From Rhodospirillaceae bacterium (lineage in GTDB: Bacteria > Pseudomonadota > Alphaproteobacteria > Reyranellales > Reyranellaceae), in contig WOUR01000013.1 of NCBI GenBank assembly GCA_009772935.1, positions 108,814 through 172,813 of the forward strand: DNA of 64,000 bases. Reading direction: 5' to 3'. Position numbers and translations under genes: made by a program. The notes below the pieces were generated by a model. It saw only the letters and a list, made by a program, of their open reading frames with translations. It did no database searches and was not told the origin of the DNA. Positions 44,273-53,404 of this stretch are shown piece by piece. Within the stretch, counting starts at the first letter, position 1. Every line of letters begins with the position of its first letter.

Positions 44273-44784
44273 ACCGACGCGCCGTCGCGATCATCGTTAC
44301 TATGAGCGGGATCGTTTTGATCGTCCTGCCGAGCGTCGTCGGGGCACCACGCTTGCTGCTCTGGAACAACAGCGCCTCGGTGCCGATCGGGCTGTACGCG
44401 GTGCTGCCGCCGCGCGTGCTGCATGTCGGTGACGTAGCCGTCGTCGTGCCACCGGACCCGCTTGCCGCCGCCCTCGCCGCACGCGGCTCGTTGCCCAGCG
44501 GCGTGCCGCTGATCAAGCCGATTGCCGCGCTCGCCGGACAGACCATCTGTCGTCACGGCCTCCACATCACTATCGACGGAGCCGTCGTCGGTGCAGCACG
44601 CGCGCGCGACCATCGCGGCCGTCCGTTGCCGGCTTGGATGGGCTGCCGCACGCTCGGATCGCACGACGTCTTCCTGATGAATCCCGCAGCGCCCGACAGC
44701 TTCGACGGCCGCTATTTCGGTTCTTTGCCGGTGTCGTCGGTCGTCGGCCGCGCGACACCTCTCTGGGTTCCCAAGGAGTACTGA
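44269..44784 (+). CDS. traF: TraF-like S26 conjugative signal peptidase
   Basis: 171 residues from the ATG at 44269 (ATGA overlap). An N-terminal membrane segment (AIIVTMSGIVLIVLP) precedes NNSASVPIGLYAV, in which Ser in SVPIG is the catalytic residue of S26 peptidases, and PLIKPIAALAGQTI with the Lys of the dyad. TraF cleaves and circularises the TrbC pilin in RP4-type systems. TrbC is present at 58970. Confidence 0.88.
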   Translation: MNRRAVAIIVTMSGIVLIVLPSVVGAPRLLLWNNSASVPIGLYAVLPPRVLHVGDVAVVVPPDPLAAALAARGSLPSGVPLIKPIAALAGQTICRHGLHITIDGAVVGAARARDHRGRPLPAWMGCRTLGSHDVFLMNPAAPDSFDGRYFGSLPVSSVVGRATPLWVPKEY

Positions 44785-44786
44785 CC

Positions 44787-45692
44787 ATGCCTTCGCCTCC
44801 TTCTCGGTCCGACATTCCTCTGTTCCACAGCCTGCCGAACCTCTCCTTCGTCCCGGCCGGCTTCTTGGCCGCGGCCGCGCGTGGCGGTAGTCCAGGGCGG
44901 CTGGTCGGTCGGTGCGCGAGCGTTTCACCTTGGATGGACGCGCGCACGATGGCACACTTGCGGATTGTCGGGATGGCGGCACGCATCGTCGTGTTTGTCG
45001 TCACCCTGGTGGCAATGACGAATGTCGCCGCGATGGCGCAGACCGCGCCTTCGGTTGCACCGTTGCAGCACCAGGCGATCAACGACCCGATCGCGGCCAG
45101 CATCGCCGAGGCGTCGCGGCGCTTCGGCATGCCGGCGACGTGGATACACGCCGTCATGCAGGCCGAAAGCGCCGGTGACGCGCGTGCCGTGTCGTCCAAG
45201 GGTGCCATGGGACTGATGCAGATCATGCCTGACACCTGGGCTGAGTTGCGCACCCGCTACGCCTTTGGTGCCGATCCATTCGACATCCGGGACAATATTC
45301 ATGCCGGTGCGGCGTATCTACGCGAGCTGCATGATCGTTACGGCGCGCCCGGATTCCTCGCTGCCTATCATGCGGGTCCGGGGCGTTATGACGACTATCT
45401 GGTGAACAGTCGGCCGCTGCCCGTCGAGACGAATGCTTACCTTGCGGCGGTCATTCGGGCGATCGACGGGATGTCGCGTGACGACCGACTGGTGGCGACC
45501 GATCCGCTCGCGTGGACACAGGCACCGTTGTTCGTTCCACGAGGCCAAGTCGTGTCCGCAGGCACGTCGGCGGCCGGGCAACGGCCGATCGATCGCGCGC
45601 CGTCGCAGCATCCCATCGCCAGCAGGTCGGCACTCGTCGCCCAATCGGATGGCCTCTTCGTGCCGGCGGGCGGTCGGAATCGCAAGCCATGA
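44787..45692 (+). CDS. Lytic transglycosylase of the conjugation system
   Basis: 301 residues from the ATG at 44787 with AAGGAG upstream. The SLT domain is clear: WIHAVMQAESAGDARAVSSK (catalytic Glu), GAMGLMQIMPDTW, and AAYHAGPGRYDDY. A signal peptide (IVVFVVTLVAMTNVAAMAQ) lies at about residues 67-85, so the real start could be one of the ATGs at 44937 or 44949. It opens peptidoglycan for the pilus channel. Confidence 0.85.
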   Translation: MPSPPSRSDIPLFHSLPNLSFVPAGFLAAAARGGSPGRLVGRCASVSPWMDARTMAHLRIVGMAARIVVFVVTLVAMTNVAAMAQTAPSVAPLQHQAINDPIAASIAEASRRFGMPATWIHAVMQAESAGDARAVSSKGAMGLMQIMPDTWAELRTRYAFGADPFDIRDNIHAGAAYLRELHDRYGAPGFLAAYHAGPGRYDDYLVNSRPLPVETNAYLAAVIRAIDGMSRDDRLVATDPLAWTQAPLFVPRGQVVSAGTSAAGQRPIDRAPSQHPIASRSALVAQSDGLFVPAGGRNRKP

Positions 45693-45934
45693 ATGCAATC
45701 GTCTTCTGTCGCAGCCTGTCGCAAGTGATCGGGTGCTTGGCAGTGAGAGCAGGTGATCAGGGCCTCCCAACCGCGCGATGGCAGGATAAAGGAGCGCGAT
45801 GTGCGCTCAAGGACGGTCGTGCCTTTTCAAGGTCTTACACAGCGAATTCGCGAGGTGCGCCTGTCCGCGCAGCCTGCGACTTCAGCAATTAGCCAATGAT
45901 ATCTGCATGATGGCGCGATGTGCGGGCCACAGTA

Positions 45935-47674
45935 ATGACCGGTGACGACGACTTCCGCGTTCGGCCCGGCCGCATCCGATCGACGCGCGTCCAACGGGCG
46001 CGGCCCTTCATTGCGCAAGCGCTCGCGGCCGCCCAACGGGCCGGGGGATCGGTTTCCCGCTCCGGGAAAATCAGTCCCGGGCATCGCTCGCGATTCGGAC
46101 GAGGCCAGCGCGCGTCGGTGCAGGCTAACAGGTTCATCACGTCGCGCTCGCGCGGCGCTGTGGTCAAGGCGCGCGTGGTCCGCCATGGCGGACGCACCGC
46201 GCCGCTTGCGACTCATCTGAACTACCTGCGGCGCGAGGGCGTCACCCGGGACGGGGAGAAGGCGCGGCTGTTCGGCCCAGGTGTCGATACGGTCAGCCCC
46301 AAGGAGTTTGCGGAACGGTGCGACAGCGACCGACATCATTTCCGGTTCATCGTCTCGCCCGACGACGCCGTGGAAATGGCTGACCTCAGGAGCTTCACGC
46401 GGGAGCTGGTCGGGCGGATGGAGAAGGACCTCGGCACCCGCCTCGATTGGGTCGCCGTCGATCACTGGAATACCGAGCATCCCCACGTCCACCTGATCGT
46501 GCGTGGCGTGGGGGACGATGGTGAAAACCTCGTCATCTCCCGCGACTACATCAAGGATGGAATGCGCGATCGCGCGCGGGACCTGATCAGCCAGGAACTC
46601 GGGCCACGAACCGATCGGGAGATTCGTCGCGCCCTGGAACGCCAGATCGACGCCGATCGCTGGACCAACCTCGACCGGCAGCTCGTCCTAGACTGCAGCC
46701 GCGCCGGCATCATCGACCTTGCGCCCCACGCCGACCGCCAGCCTGACGAATTCCTCGCCCTCAAGGTTGGTCGTCTTCGCAGGCTGGAATCACTCGGGCT
46801 GGCCGACCAAGTCGGTCCTGGCCAATGGACCATGTCAGAGAAGGCTGAGGTGACCCTTCGCGAGCTCGGCCAGCGCGGCGACATCATCAAGCGCATCCAT
46901 CGCGGCTTGACGGAGCGCGGGATCGAACGCGGCGCCGCCAACTATGTGCTGGCCGGGGAAAGCCTGAACGATCCTGTTGTTGGCCAGCTGATTGCCCGCG
47001 GCCTCGACGACGAATTAAAGGGCACTGCCTATGCGGTGGTGGATGGAGCGGACGGCCGCACCCATCACCTCAAGCTCCCCGATCTCGAGGCCGCCGGCGA
47101 CGGCGGTCCGGGGTCTATCGTCGAGCTACGCAAGTTCGATGATGCGAGCGGTCAGAGACGTGTCGCCTTGGCGGTCCGGTCTGACCTCACGATCGAGCAG
47201 CAGGTCACTGCGACTGGCGCAACCTGGCTCGACCGGCAGGCGATCGCGCGCGACCCCGCCGCGCTGGGGGAGGGTGGCTTCGGAGCGGCAGTCCGAGAGG
47301 CGCTGGACCGGCGTGCCGAACACCTGATCGGGCAAGGCCTCGCCGAACGCCAGAGCCGTGGCGTCAGCTTTAACCGCAACCTGATCGAGACGCTACGCCG
47401 GCGGGAACTGGACGCGGTCGGCGCAGAGCTTGCGGCAGAAAGCGGTCGCCAGTTCAACAAGAGCGGTACAGGCGAGTATGTTGCCGGCGCATACCAACGC
47501 CGTATCGCGCTCGCCTCGGGCCGATTTGCCATGATCGACGACGGGCTCGGTTTCCAGCTCGTGCCTTGGACGCCATCTCTTGAAAAACAGCTTGGGCGTC
47601 ATGTGTCTGGTGTTGCACGAAGCGATGGCGGGGTCGATTGGAGCTTCGGTCGCAAGCGAGGGGTTGGCCTGTGA
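45935..47674 (+). CDS. VirD2-like relaxase with DUF3363
   Basis: 579 residues from the ATG at 45935. An Arg-rich start, then HLNYLRREGVTRDGE and the metal-binding HWNTEHPHVHLIVRG (the HxH relaxase motif). The C-terminal half is the DUF3363 domain (ERGIERGAANYVLAGES, WLDRQAIARDP). It nicks the element at oriT and pilots the strand into the recipient. A 242-bp gap upstream (45693-45934) has no gene and is a reasonable place for oriT. Confidence 0.92.
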   Translation: MTGDDDFRVRPGRIRSTRVQRARPFIAQALAAAQRAGGSVSRSGKISPGHRSRFGRGQRASVQANRFITSRSRGAVVKARVVRHGGRTAPLATHLNYLRREGVTRDGEKARLFGPGVDTVSPKEFAERCDSDRHHFRFIVSPDDAVEMADLRSFTRELVGRMEKDLGTRLDWVAVDHWNTEHPHVHLIVRGVGDDGENLVISRDYIKDGMRDRARDLISQELGPRTDREIRRALERQIDADRWTNLDRQLVLDCSRAGIIDLAPHADRQPDEFLALKVGRLRRLESLGLADQVGPGQWTMSEKAEVTLRELGQRGDIIKRIHRGLTERGIERGAANYVLAGESLNDPVVGQLIARGLDDELKGTAYAVVDGADGRTHHLKLPDLEAAGDGGPGSIVELRKFDDASGQRRVALAVRSDLTIEQQVTATGATWLDRQAIARDPAALGEGGFGAAVREALDRRAEHLIGQGLAERQSRGVSFNRNLIETLRRRELDAVGAELAAESGRQFNKSGTGEYVAGAYQRRIALASGRFAMIDDGLGFQLVPWTPSLEKQLGRHVSGVARSDGGVDWSFGRKRGVGL

Positions 47675-47764
47675 GCGTATCGCAAGCCGCTCTAGCCCGA
47701 CTGCCGGCATTCACAGGCACGAAAGCTGGAAATCCGTGACGGATCCACTTGGTTTGAATTTGAT

Positions 47765-47796
47765 TTGCATCAATTCCCATTGGAAGCGTGTAGAGT
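47765..47796 (+). promoter_or_regulatory. Possible MerR-type promoter with a long spacer
   Basis: TTGCAT (47765-47770), 20-bp spacer and TAGAGT (47791-47796). The spacer holds TTCCC-ATT-GGAA, reminiscent of CueR-type operators. It lies 67 bp before the Cys-rich protein and upstream of the copper ATPase. No merR gene is near. Confidence 0.35.
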
Positions 47797-47862
47797 AAAT
47801 GCTTCTGATCGGCGTCTTGGCTCATACTTTGACGGGCACGCCGAACGGCTGTGGGTAAGGGA

Positions 47863-48204
47863 ATGCTCAGGTATCTGGCACCACTGATGGTTTGCATGCT
47901 CGTCTGGGTGATCCAGTCCGGGCCGGCAATGGCGCATAGCGGTGAGCCCACGCCGCCCGTTTCGGAAATTCGGTTCGTTGATGGAGAGTTAAGAGCCCTT
48001 GATGCGGATGGGGACAAGTGTCCTTCCGAGTCAGGTTGCTGCAAGGCGAACTGCGCTCCCTGCGTTGCGCCCTTGGCCACCCAGCAGGGCCGATTTGAGA
48101 TCGTGAGACGAGGTGCCTCCAAAATATGCGCGCTAAGGGCGGACTGCCTCCGGTCCATCGTTCTCGGCCTCGATCCTCCAGTACCGCGAAGTCATCTCCA
48201 GTAG
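47863..48204 (+). CDS. Small secreted Cys-rich protein, possibly metal related
   Basis: 113 residues from the ATG at 47863. A signal peptide (LAPLMVCMLVWVIQSGPAMA) is followed by CPSESGCCKANCAPC, six cysteines within 16 residues. The arrangement resembles DUF2946-like periplasmic proteins of copper clusters. With a copper ATPase 400 bp downstream, a metal-binding role is inferred. Confidence 0.55.
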   Translation: MLRYLAPLMVCMLVWVIQSGPAMAHSGEPTPPVSEIRFVDGELRALDADGDKCPSESGCCKANCAPCVAPLATQQGRFEIVRRGASKICALRADCLRSIVLGLDPPVPRSHLQ

Positions 48205-48605
48205 GGGATATTCCCCGTCCAAACTTCGGCCGCCTGACTGCGTGAGCAATCTGGCTTCGAGGCGACGGGCTTGCACAGTGCCTAGCTGAACGCTTGGGTT
48301 CATGGTCACGTTCGCTCTACTCGCGGAGCGTTGACCGAGCCAAAGCCGTCGTAATCTCCAGCTCGACGCCTGAAACTTCGATCAGTCTGTCTGGGGTCGA
48401 GTGAAGGCGCCGATATTGGAACTGGACAGATCCCTTCCTTTCGCAAGGCGCTGAGGAAGCGGATGGCACGCACGAATTTCAGGCTGGTTGCATCGCCAAT
48501 CTGCTCGTTCGTCAAGGCAGTACTATTTCTTCACGACCAGGCCAGTGGTTCGGCACCGCAAGGGCAGTCCGAAGCTTTGCCAGGGCTAGTCAAGGACGAG
48601 ATCAA
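48205..48605. other. Gene-free 400 bp before the copper ATPase
   Basis: No convincing gene. A minus-strand frame with LTNEQIGDATSLKFVRAIRF (within 48306-48515) might be a remnant but lacks a recognised relative. The ATPase has a weak RBS (AGGACGAG). Confidence 0.35.
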
Positions 48606-50714
48606 ATGAGTTCACCGAATACCCAGCCGGGCAGTCACTACGTGCGCCATCAGCACACTGCCGATCATTCGCAGCATGGTTATGGCATCTCCAACGTTGT
48701 CGCGGCAGCCGGATCAACCCAAACTGAGCACTCTGAACATGCCGGACACGACCACGCGGCAATGGTCGCCGACTTCCGCCGCCGCTTTTGGGTTTCCCTG
48801 CTTCTCACACCGCCCGTGCTCCTTCTCTCGCCAATGATCCGCCATTGGCTTGGCTTGGCCGACTCATTGTCGTTTCCTGGTGACGGTCTCGTACTCTTTG
48901 TTCTCTCCACCATCGCCTATGTCTACGGGGGCTGGCCGTTCCTGACCGGCTTCACTTCAGAGCTGCGCAAAGGTCAGCCAGGCATGATGACGCTGATCGC
49001 GCTCGCGATCTCGGCGGCCTATTTCTTCTCGGCTGCGGTCACGTTTGGGTTCCCGGGCGAAGCCTTCTACTGGGAGTTGGTGACGCTCATCGCCATCATG
49101 CTGCTCGGCCACTGGGTGGAGATGCGCTCCGTCATGGGCGCCTCGCGCGCACTCGAGGAGTTAGTGCGGCTCCTGCCGGACAGCGCAACGCGGATCGAAG
49201 CCGACGGGACGACGCATGAGGTGCCCATCTCAGCACTCCAACCCGGCGACCGCGTGATCGTCCGTCCGGGGGCAAAGGTGCCGGTCGATGGCGAAATCAT
49301 TGAAGGATCAACCGCGTTCAACGAAGCCATGCTGACAGGCGAATCGCGGCCCGTTTCCAAGAACGTTGGCGCATCCGCTATCGGCGGTGCGATCAATGGT
49401 GCTAACGCCGTTACCATCAAGGTAACAGCGACGGGGGATGCGACCTATCTCTCTCAGGTCATCGACCTCGTGAAGAAGGCTCAGGCAACTCGGTCAAAGA
49501 CCCAGGACCTCGCCAACCGGGCCGCCGCTTGGCTCACCTATATCGCCCTTGTCGTCGGCTTTGGGACACTTCTCGCGTGGTGGTTCGTTGTCGGTTCGCC
49601 TCTCGAGTTCGCCATAGAGCGCATGGTGACGGTGATGGTCGTGGCCTGTCCCCATGCACTCGGCCTTGCCGTGCCGCTGGTCGTGGCCGTCAGCACGTCG
49701 CTGAGCGCAAGCAATGGCCTGCTGATCCGCGACCGCGCCGCCTTTGAGCGCGCACGCAATCTCGATGCGGCCGTGTTCGACAAGACTGGCACGCTGACCG
49801 AAGGCCGTTTCGGTGTCAGCGATATCGTGATCTTGGCCGGAGGCGACGATAGCCAGGAGCTCGCTTTGGCCGCTGCAGCGGAGAGTCAGTCGGAGCATCC
49901 CATTGCTCATGGGATCGTGGCCGAGGCCAACAAGCGTGGCATCACGGTCCCAAAGGCCGCCGAGGTCAGCAACATCACCGGGGAGGGCATCACCGCGAAG
50001 GTCGACGGACAGGAAATTCGAATCGTCAGCCCTGGTCATCTGGCTCGACAAGGCAGGCCGATCGAGCATCCGAAACTCAAGGAACTGGAAGCCGGCGGCA
50101 AGACCGTCGTCGTACTTGTTCGCGGCGGGGCTCCCCGCGCCCTCTTCGCGCTTGCCGACATCGTGCGCAGCGAATCCAGGGAAGCAATCGCGGAACTTAC
50201 CCGCCTCGGGATAAGGTCCGTGATGCTGACGGGCGACGCAAAGGGGGTCGCCCAATCGGTGTCCAAGGAACTCGGCATCTCCGAGTACTTCGCCGAGGTG
50301 CTTCCCGATCAGAAGTCGGACAAGATCAAGGAACTGCAAGCGCGTGGCCTTTCCGTCGCGATGGTTGGTGACGGCGTCAACGATGCCCCAGCTCTGGTCC
50401 AGGCGGATCTCGGCGTCGCAATCGGGGCCGGGACGGACGTGGCCGTGGAATCGGCGGATGTAGTCCTCGTCAAGAGCGACCCGCGCGACGTCGCCGCCAT
50501 TCTGGGACTGTCTCGCGCTACCTATCGGAAGATGGTTCAGAATCTGATCTGGGCCACCGCCTACAACACCGTGGCGATCCCCATGGCGGCCGGCATCACG
50601 TTCGGGACTGGCTTCCTGATGACGCCCGCCGTGGCGGCGGTCTTCATGTCGGCTAGCACCATCATCGTAGCCATTAACGCGCAGTTCCTACGCCGCTATC
50701 GGAGGCATGGATGA
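48606..50714 (+). CDS. CopB-type copper P1B ATPase
   Basis: 702 residues. A His-rich N-terminus (HQHTADHSQHGYG, HSEHAGHDH) replaces the CXXC metal domains. LTGES (near 243), membrane motif VVACPHALGLAVP (near 348), DKTGTLTEG (near 392) and GDGVNDAPAL (near 588) are complete. CPH in place of CPC marks the CopB subgroup, thought to export copper or silver. First of a four- or five-gene run with PRPP synthetase (ATGA overlap). Confidence 0.9.
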   Translation: MSSPNTQPGSHYVRHQHTADHSQHGYGISNVVAAAGSTQTEHSEHAGHDHAAMVADFRRRFWVSLLLTPPVLLLSPMIRHWLGLADSLSFPGDGLVLFVLSTIAYVYGGWPFLTGFTSELRKGQPGMMTLIALAISAAYFFSAAVTFGFPGEAFYWELVTLIAIMLLGHWVEMRSVMGASRALEELVRLLPDSATRIEADGTTHEVPISALQPGDRVIVRPGAKVPVDGEIIEGSTAFNEAMLTGESRPVSKNVGASAIGGAINGANAVTIKVTATGDATYLSQVIDLVKKAQATRSKTQDLANRAAAWLTYIALVVGFGTLLAWWFVVGSPLEFAIERMVTVMVVACPHALGLAVPLVVAVSTSLSASNGLLIRDRAAFERARNLDAAVFDKTGTLTEGRFGVSDIVILAGGDDSQELALAAAAESQSEHPIAHGIVAEANKRGITVPKAAEVSNITGEGITAKVDGQEIRIVSPGHLARQGRPIEHPKLKELEAGGKTVVVLVRGGAPRALFALADIVRSESREAIAELTRLGIRSVMLTGDAKGVAQSVSKELGISEYFAEVLPDQKSDKIKELQARGLSVAMVGDGVNDAPALVQADLGVAIGAGTDVAVESADVVLVKSDPRDVAAILGLSRATYRKMVQNLIWATAYNTVAIPMAAGITFGTGFLMTPAVAAVFMSASTIIVAINAQFLRRYRRHG

Positions 50715-51733
50715 CGCCGATGCAAGCAACAAGACGATCTTCGAGACACCTGATCCTGCCGCTTCCGGGAAACGAAGCGTTCGCGCATCGGCTTGCCAAC
50801 GAATGCGACTGGGATTTCGGTAGCCTCGAAACGCGGAACTTTCCGGACGGAGAGAGCTATTTGCGCATTCTGTCTGACGTGGTCGACAAGGCAGTGACGC
50901 TTGTCTGCACCCTGGCACGTCCCGACGAAGGCTTTCTGCGGCTCATCTTTGCCGCTGATGCCGCACGGTCACTCGGCGCAAGCGAGGTAACGCTGATCGC
51001 TCCCTATCTCGCCTACATGCGGCAGGACCGCCGCTTCCGGGCGGGAGAGGCCGTCACGTCGCTCACGTTCGCCCGCCTGATATCGAAGAGTTTCGATCGG
51101 TTGATCACAGTCGATCCGCATCTGCATCGCTATCCGGCTCTTTCGGCGCTGTATTCCATTCCGACAGCGACGCTGCATGCCGCGCCGCTCCTTGCCGACT
51201 GGATTGCGGCAGAGGTGGCCGCCCCGCTGCTCATTGGCCCGGACGAGGAGAGCGAGCAATGGGTATCGGCCATTGCCACGCGCGTCGGCGCGCCGCATGC
51301 GGTGCTACAGAAAGTTCGCCACGGGGACCGCGATGTCGAAATCGAACTGCCGGATCTTTCCATGTGGCGCGATCGGCAACCTGTGCTCGTCGACGATATT
51401 GCCGCGTCCGGCCACACGCTCATCGAAGCGGCACGAAAGTTGCGCATGCAAGGCCTCGCTGCCCCCGATGTCGCTGTCGTGCATGGGATCTTCGCCGGAG
51501 ATTCTTACGAGCAGCTTGTCCCACTCTGCCGTCGGATCGTCTCGACCGATTCGGTCACGCACCCGAGCAACCGCGTCGGGCTTACACCGCTGATTGCTAC
51601 CCATATCGCTGTGGCTGCTTCCAATGACGATCTGGCCCGCCATCGCCGTCCCCCGGAACCGGTCGACGACGTGGAGCGCGCAGGCATCGATTCCTTTCCC
51701 GCCAGCGATCCACCCCCTTGGGGGCGCGGTTAG
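50711..51733 (+). CDS. prs: Ribose-phosphate pyrophosphokinase, accessory type
   Basis: 340 residues, coupled to the ATPase (ATGA). Matches Prs: LPLPGNEAFAHRLA, NFPDGESYLRI, LIAPYLAYMRQDRRF, PHLHRYPAL, and the PRPP loop VLVDDIAASGHTLIEAA. The tail RAGIDSFPASDPPPWGRG is not part of normal Prs. It would make PRPP from ribose 5-phosphate. With a phosphorylase in the same run it may recycle nucleosides under stress. Confidence 0.88.
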   Translation: MTPMQATRRSSRHLILPLPGNEAFAHRLANECDWDFGSLETRNFPDGESYLRILSDVVDKAVTLVCTLARPDEGFLRLIFAADAARSLGASEVTLIAPYLAYMRQDRRFRAGEAVTSLTFARLISKSFDRLITVDPHLHRYPALSALYSIPTATLHAAPLLADWIAAEVAAPLLIGPDEESEQWVSAIATRVGAPHAVLQKVRHGDRDVEIELPDLSMWRDRQPVLVDDIAASGHTLIEAARKLRMQGLAAPDVAVVHGIFAGDSYEQLVPLCRRIVSTDSVTHPSNRVGLTPLIATHIAVAASNDDLARHRRPPEPVDDVERAGIDSFPASDPPPWGRG

Positions 51734-51782
51734 CGCGCTCGACGGGTAGTTTCGACGAACATTTCACAGGACCCCGAACAGT

Positions 51783-52037
51783 ATGGCCGTACCGACTTAC
51801 GAAATCCTTGAGGCATGGCGCGATGGCCATGGCCCGATCCGCCATAGCGAGGAGACCGTCCAGCACATGCAGGCGCTAGCCGCGTTGGACCTCGTCGAGC
51901 CGAAGCAGCTTTACCAACTGCTTGCGGCGGCCACCGCGTCCACACCGCGGTCGTGTGACGAATGGGGCGCCTGTGTCGAACGCTACGCAGTCGACAGACT
52001 GGGCTCTCCTGCCAATCTATCAGCAACAAGAAATTGA
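51783..52037 (+). CDS. Small hypothetical protein
   Basis: 84 residues between prs and the metallo-beta-lactamase gene. It has no known motif (YEILEAWRDGHGPIRHSEE, QHMQALAALDLVEP). Spacing fits the operon. Confidence 0.5.
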   Translation: MAVPTYEILEAWRDGHGPIRHSEETVQHMQALAALDLVEPKQLYQLLAAATASTPRSCDEWGACVERYAVDRLGSPANLSATRN

Positions 52038-52045
52038 AGGGCACC

Positions 52046-53404
52046 ATGCTGACACTCACTTCGCTCGGCGGTGCAGGAACCGTCACAGGTTCGAAACACC
52101 TCGTCACCAACGACAACAAGCGCATCCTGATCGATTGCGGCCTATTCCAGGGCCTCAAGAATCTGCGTGAGCTCAACTGGATGTCACTGCCGGTCGCTCC
52201 GTCCAGTATCGACGCGGTAGTGCTGACGCATGCCCATCTCGACCACTCCGGCTATCTGCCGAAGCTAGTGCGCGACGGCTTCCGCGGTCGGATCTACTCC
52301 ACCGCGGCGACGCGCGATGTCGCCGAGCTGATCCTGAAGGACAGCGGCCATCTTCAAGAGAAAGACGCGGAATATGCGAATCGAAAGGGCTTCTCGAAGC
52401 ATAAGCCGGCGCTAGCGCTTTACGGCATCCGCGACGCTGAGCGGGCGCTTGAATTCTTCTCGCCCGAACCTTTCGACAAGTCTGTTCGCCTTCCAGGTAA
52501 TGCGACGCTGACCTTCCGCCAAGCGGGGCACATCTTAGGTGCCGCCATCGCCGAACTCGAATGGGCGGGACGTCGTATCGTTTTCTCGGGAGACCTCGGC
52601 CGTTACAACGATCCGGTCCTCCCGGACCCCGCCGCTGTGACAACGGCTGACTACATCGTGATCGAGTCTACATACGGTAACCGTATCCACGAGGCGGTCG
52701 ATCCCACCGAGGCTTTGGGAAGCGTCATTGAACGCACTACCGCGCGCGGCGGAACGGTCGTCATTCCAGCCTTTGCTATCGGACGCGCCCAGTCGCTTCT
52801 CTACCATCTCTGGAAGCTCAGGACGCATGGCCGTCTCCGCAAGGTTCCCATTTATCTCGACAGCCCCATGGCGATCGACGCGACGGATTTGCTACACGCT
52901 CACCGAACCGATCACCGCCTGGGTCCCGAAGAATGCAACGCCATTTGCTCGATCGCCACCTATACACGCGATGTCGACGGCTCCAAGGCGATCACCGCAA
53001 GTAAGTTTCCAAAAGTCGTGATTTCGGCGAGCGGGATGGCCACCGGCGGCCGCGTTTTGCACCATCTCAAAGCCTTTGCCCCGGACAGCCGTCACACTAT
53101 CCTGTTCTCCGGTTTTCAAGCTGCGGGAACGCGCGGTCGGGCCATGCTTCAAGGCGCCCGAGAGATCAAGATCCATGGGGAATGGATATCCGTTCGGGCG
53201 GAAGTCGCTGACCTGTCCATGCTATCGGCGCATGCTGACGCCAACGAGCTAATGCGCTGGCTCTCCGGCTTGCGTCGCGCGCCGTCTCGCGTGTTCATCG
53301 TGCATGGCGAGGACGAGGCATCTGAGGCGCTACGCGTCCGGATCGACCGCGAGCTTGCATGGAATGCGGCCGTCTCGCGCCAGAATCAGGCCTTCGACCT
53401 ATGA
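52046..53404 (+). CDS. Beta-CASP metallo-beta-lactamase (RNA-processing type)
   Basis: 452 residues from the ATG at 52046. THAHLDHSG supplies the HxHxDH zinc site, FSGDLGRYNDP a later ligand, and the beta-CASP part has SGMATGGRVLHH, LFSGFQAAGTRGR and LSAHAD near the end. Similar to bacterial CPSF73/YSH1-like nucleases, thought to process RNA. It overlaps the phosphorylase gene by the ATGA. Confidence 0.88.
   Translation: MLTLTSLGGAGTVTGSKHLVTNDNKRILIDCGLFQGLKNLRELNWMSLPVAPSSIDAVVLTHAHLDHSGYLPKLVRDGFRGRIYSTAATRDVAELILKDSGHLQEKDAEYANRKGFSKHKPALALYGIRDAERALEFFSPEPFDKSVRLPGNATLTFRQAGHILGAAIAELEWAGRRIVFSGDLGRYNDPVLPDPAAVTTADYIVIESTYGNRIHEAVDPTEALGSVIERTTARGGTVVIPAFAIGRAQSLLYHLWKLRTHGRLRKVPIYLDSPMAIDATDLLHAHRTDHRLGPEECNAICSIATYTRDVDGSKAITASKFPKVVISASGMATGGRVLHHLKAFAPDSRHTILFSGFQAAGTRGRAMLQGAREIKIHGEWISVRAEVADLSMLSAHADANELMRWLSGLRRAPSRVFIVHGEDEASEALRVRIDRELAWNAAVSRQNQAFDL

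Noticed and set aside
48306..48515. 69-codon minus-strand frame upstream of the ATPase
   Set aside because: No RBS, no recognised domain and biased composition in its second half.
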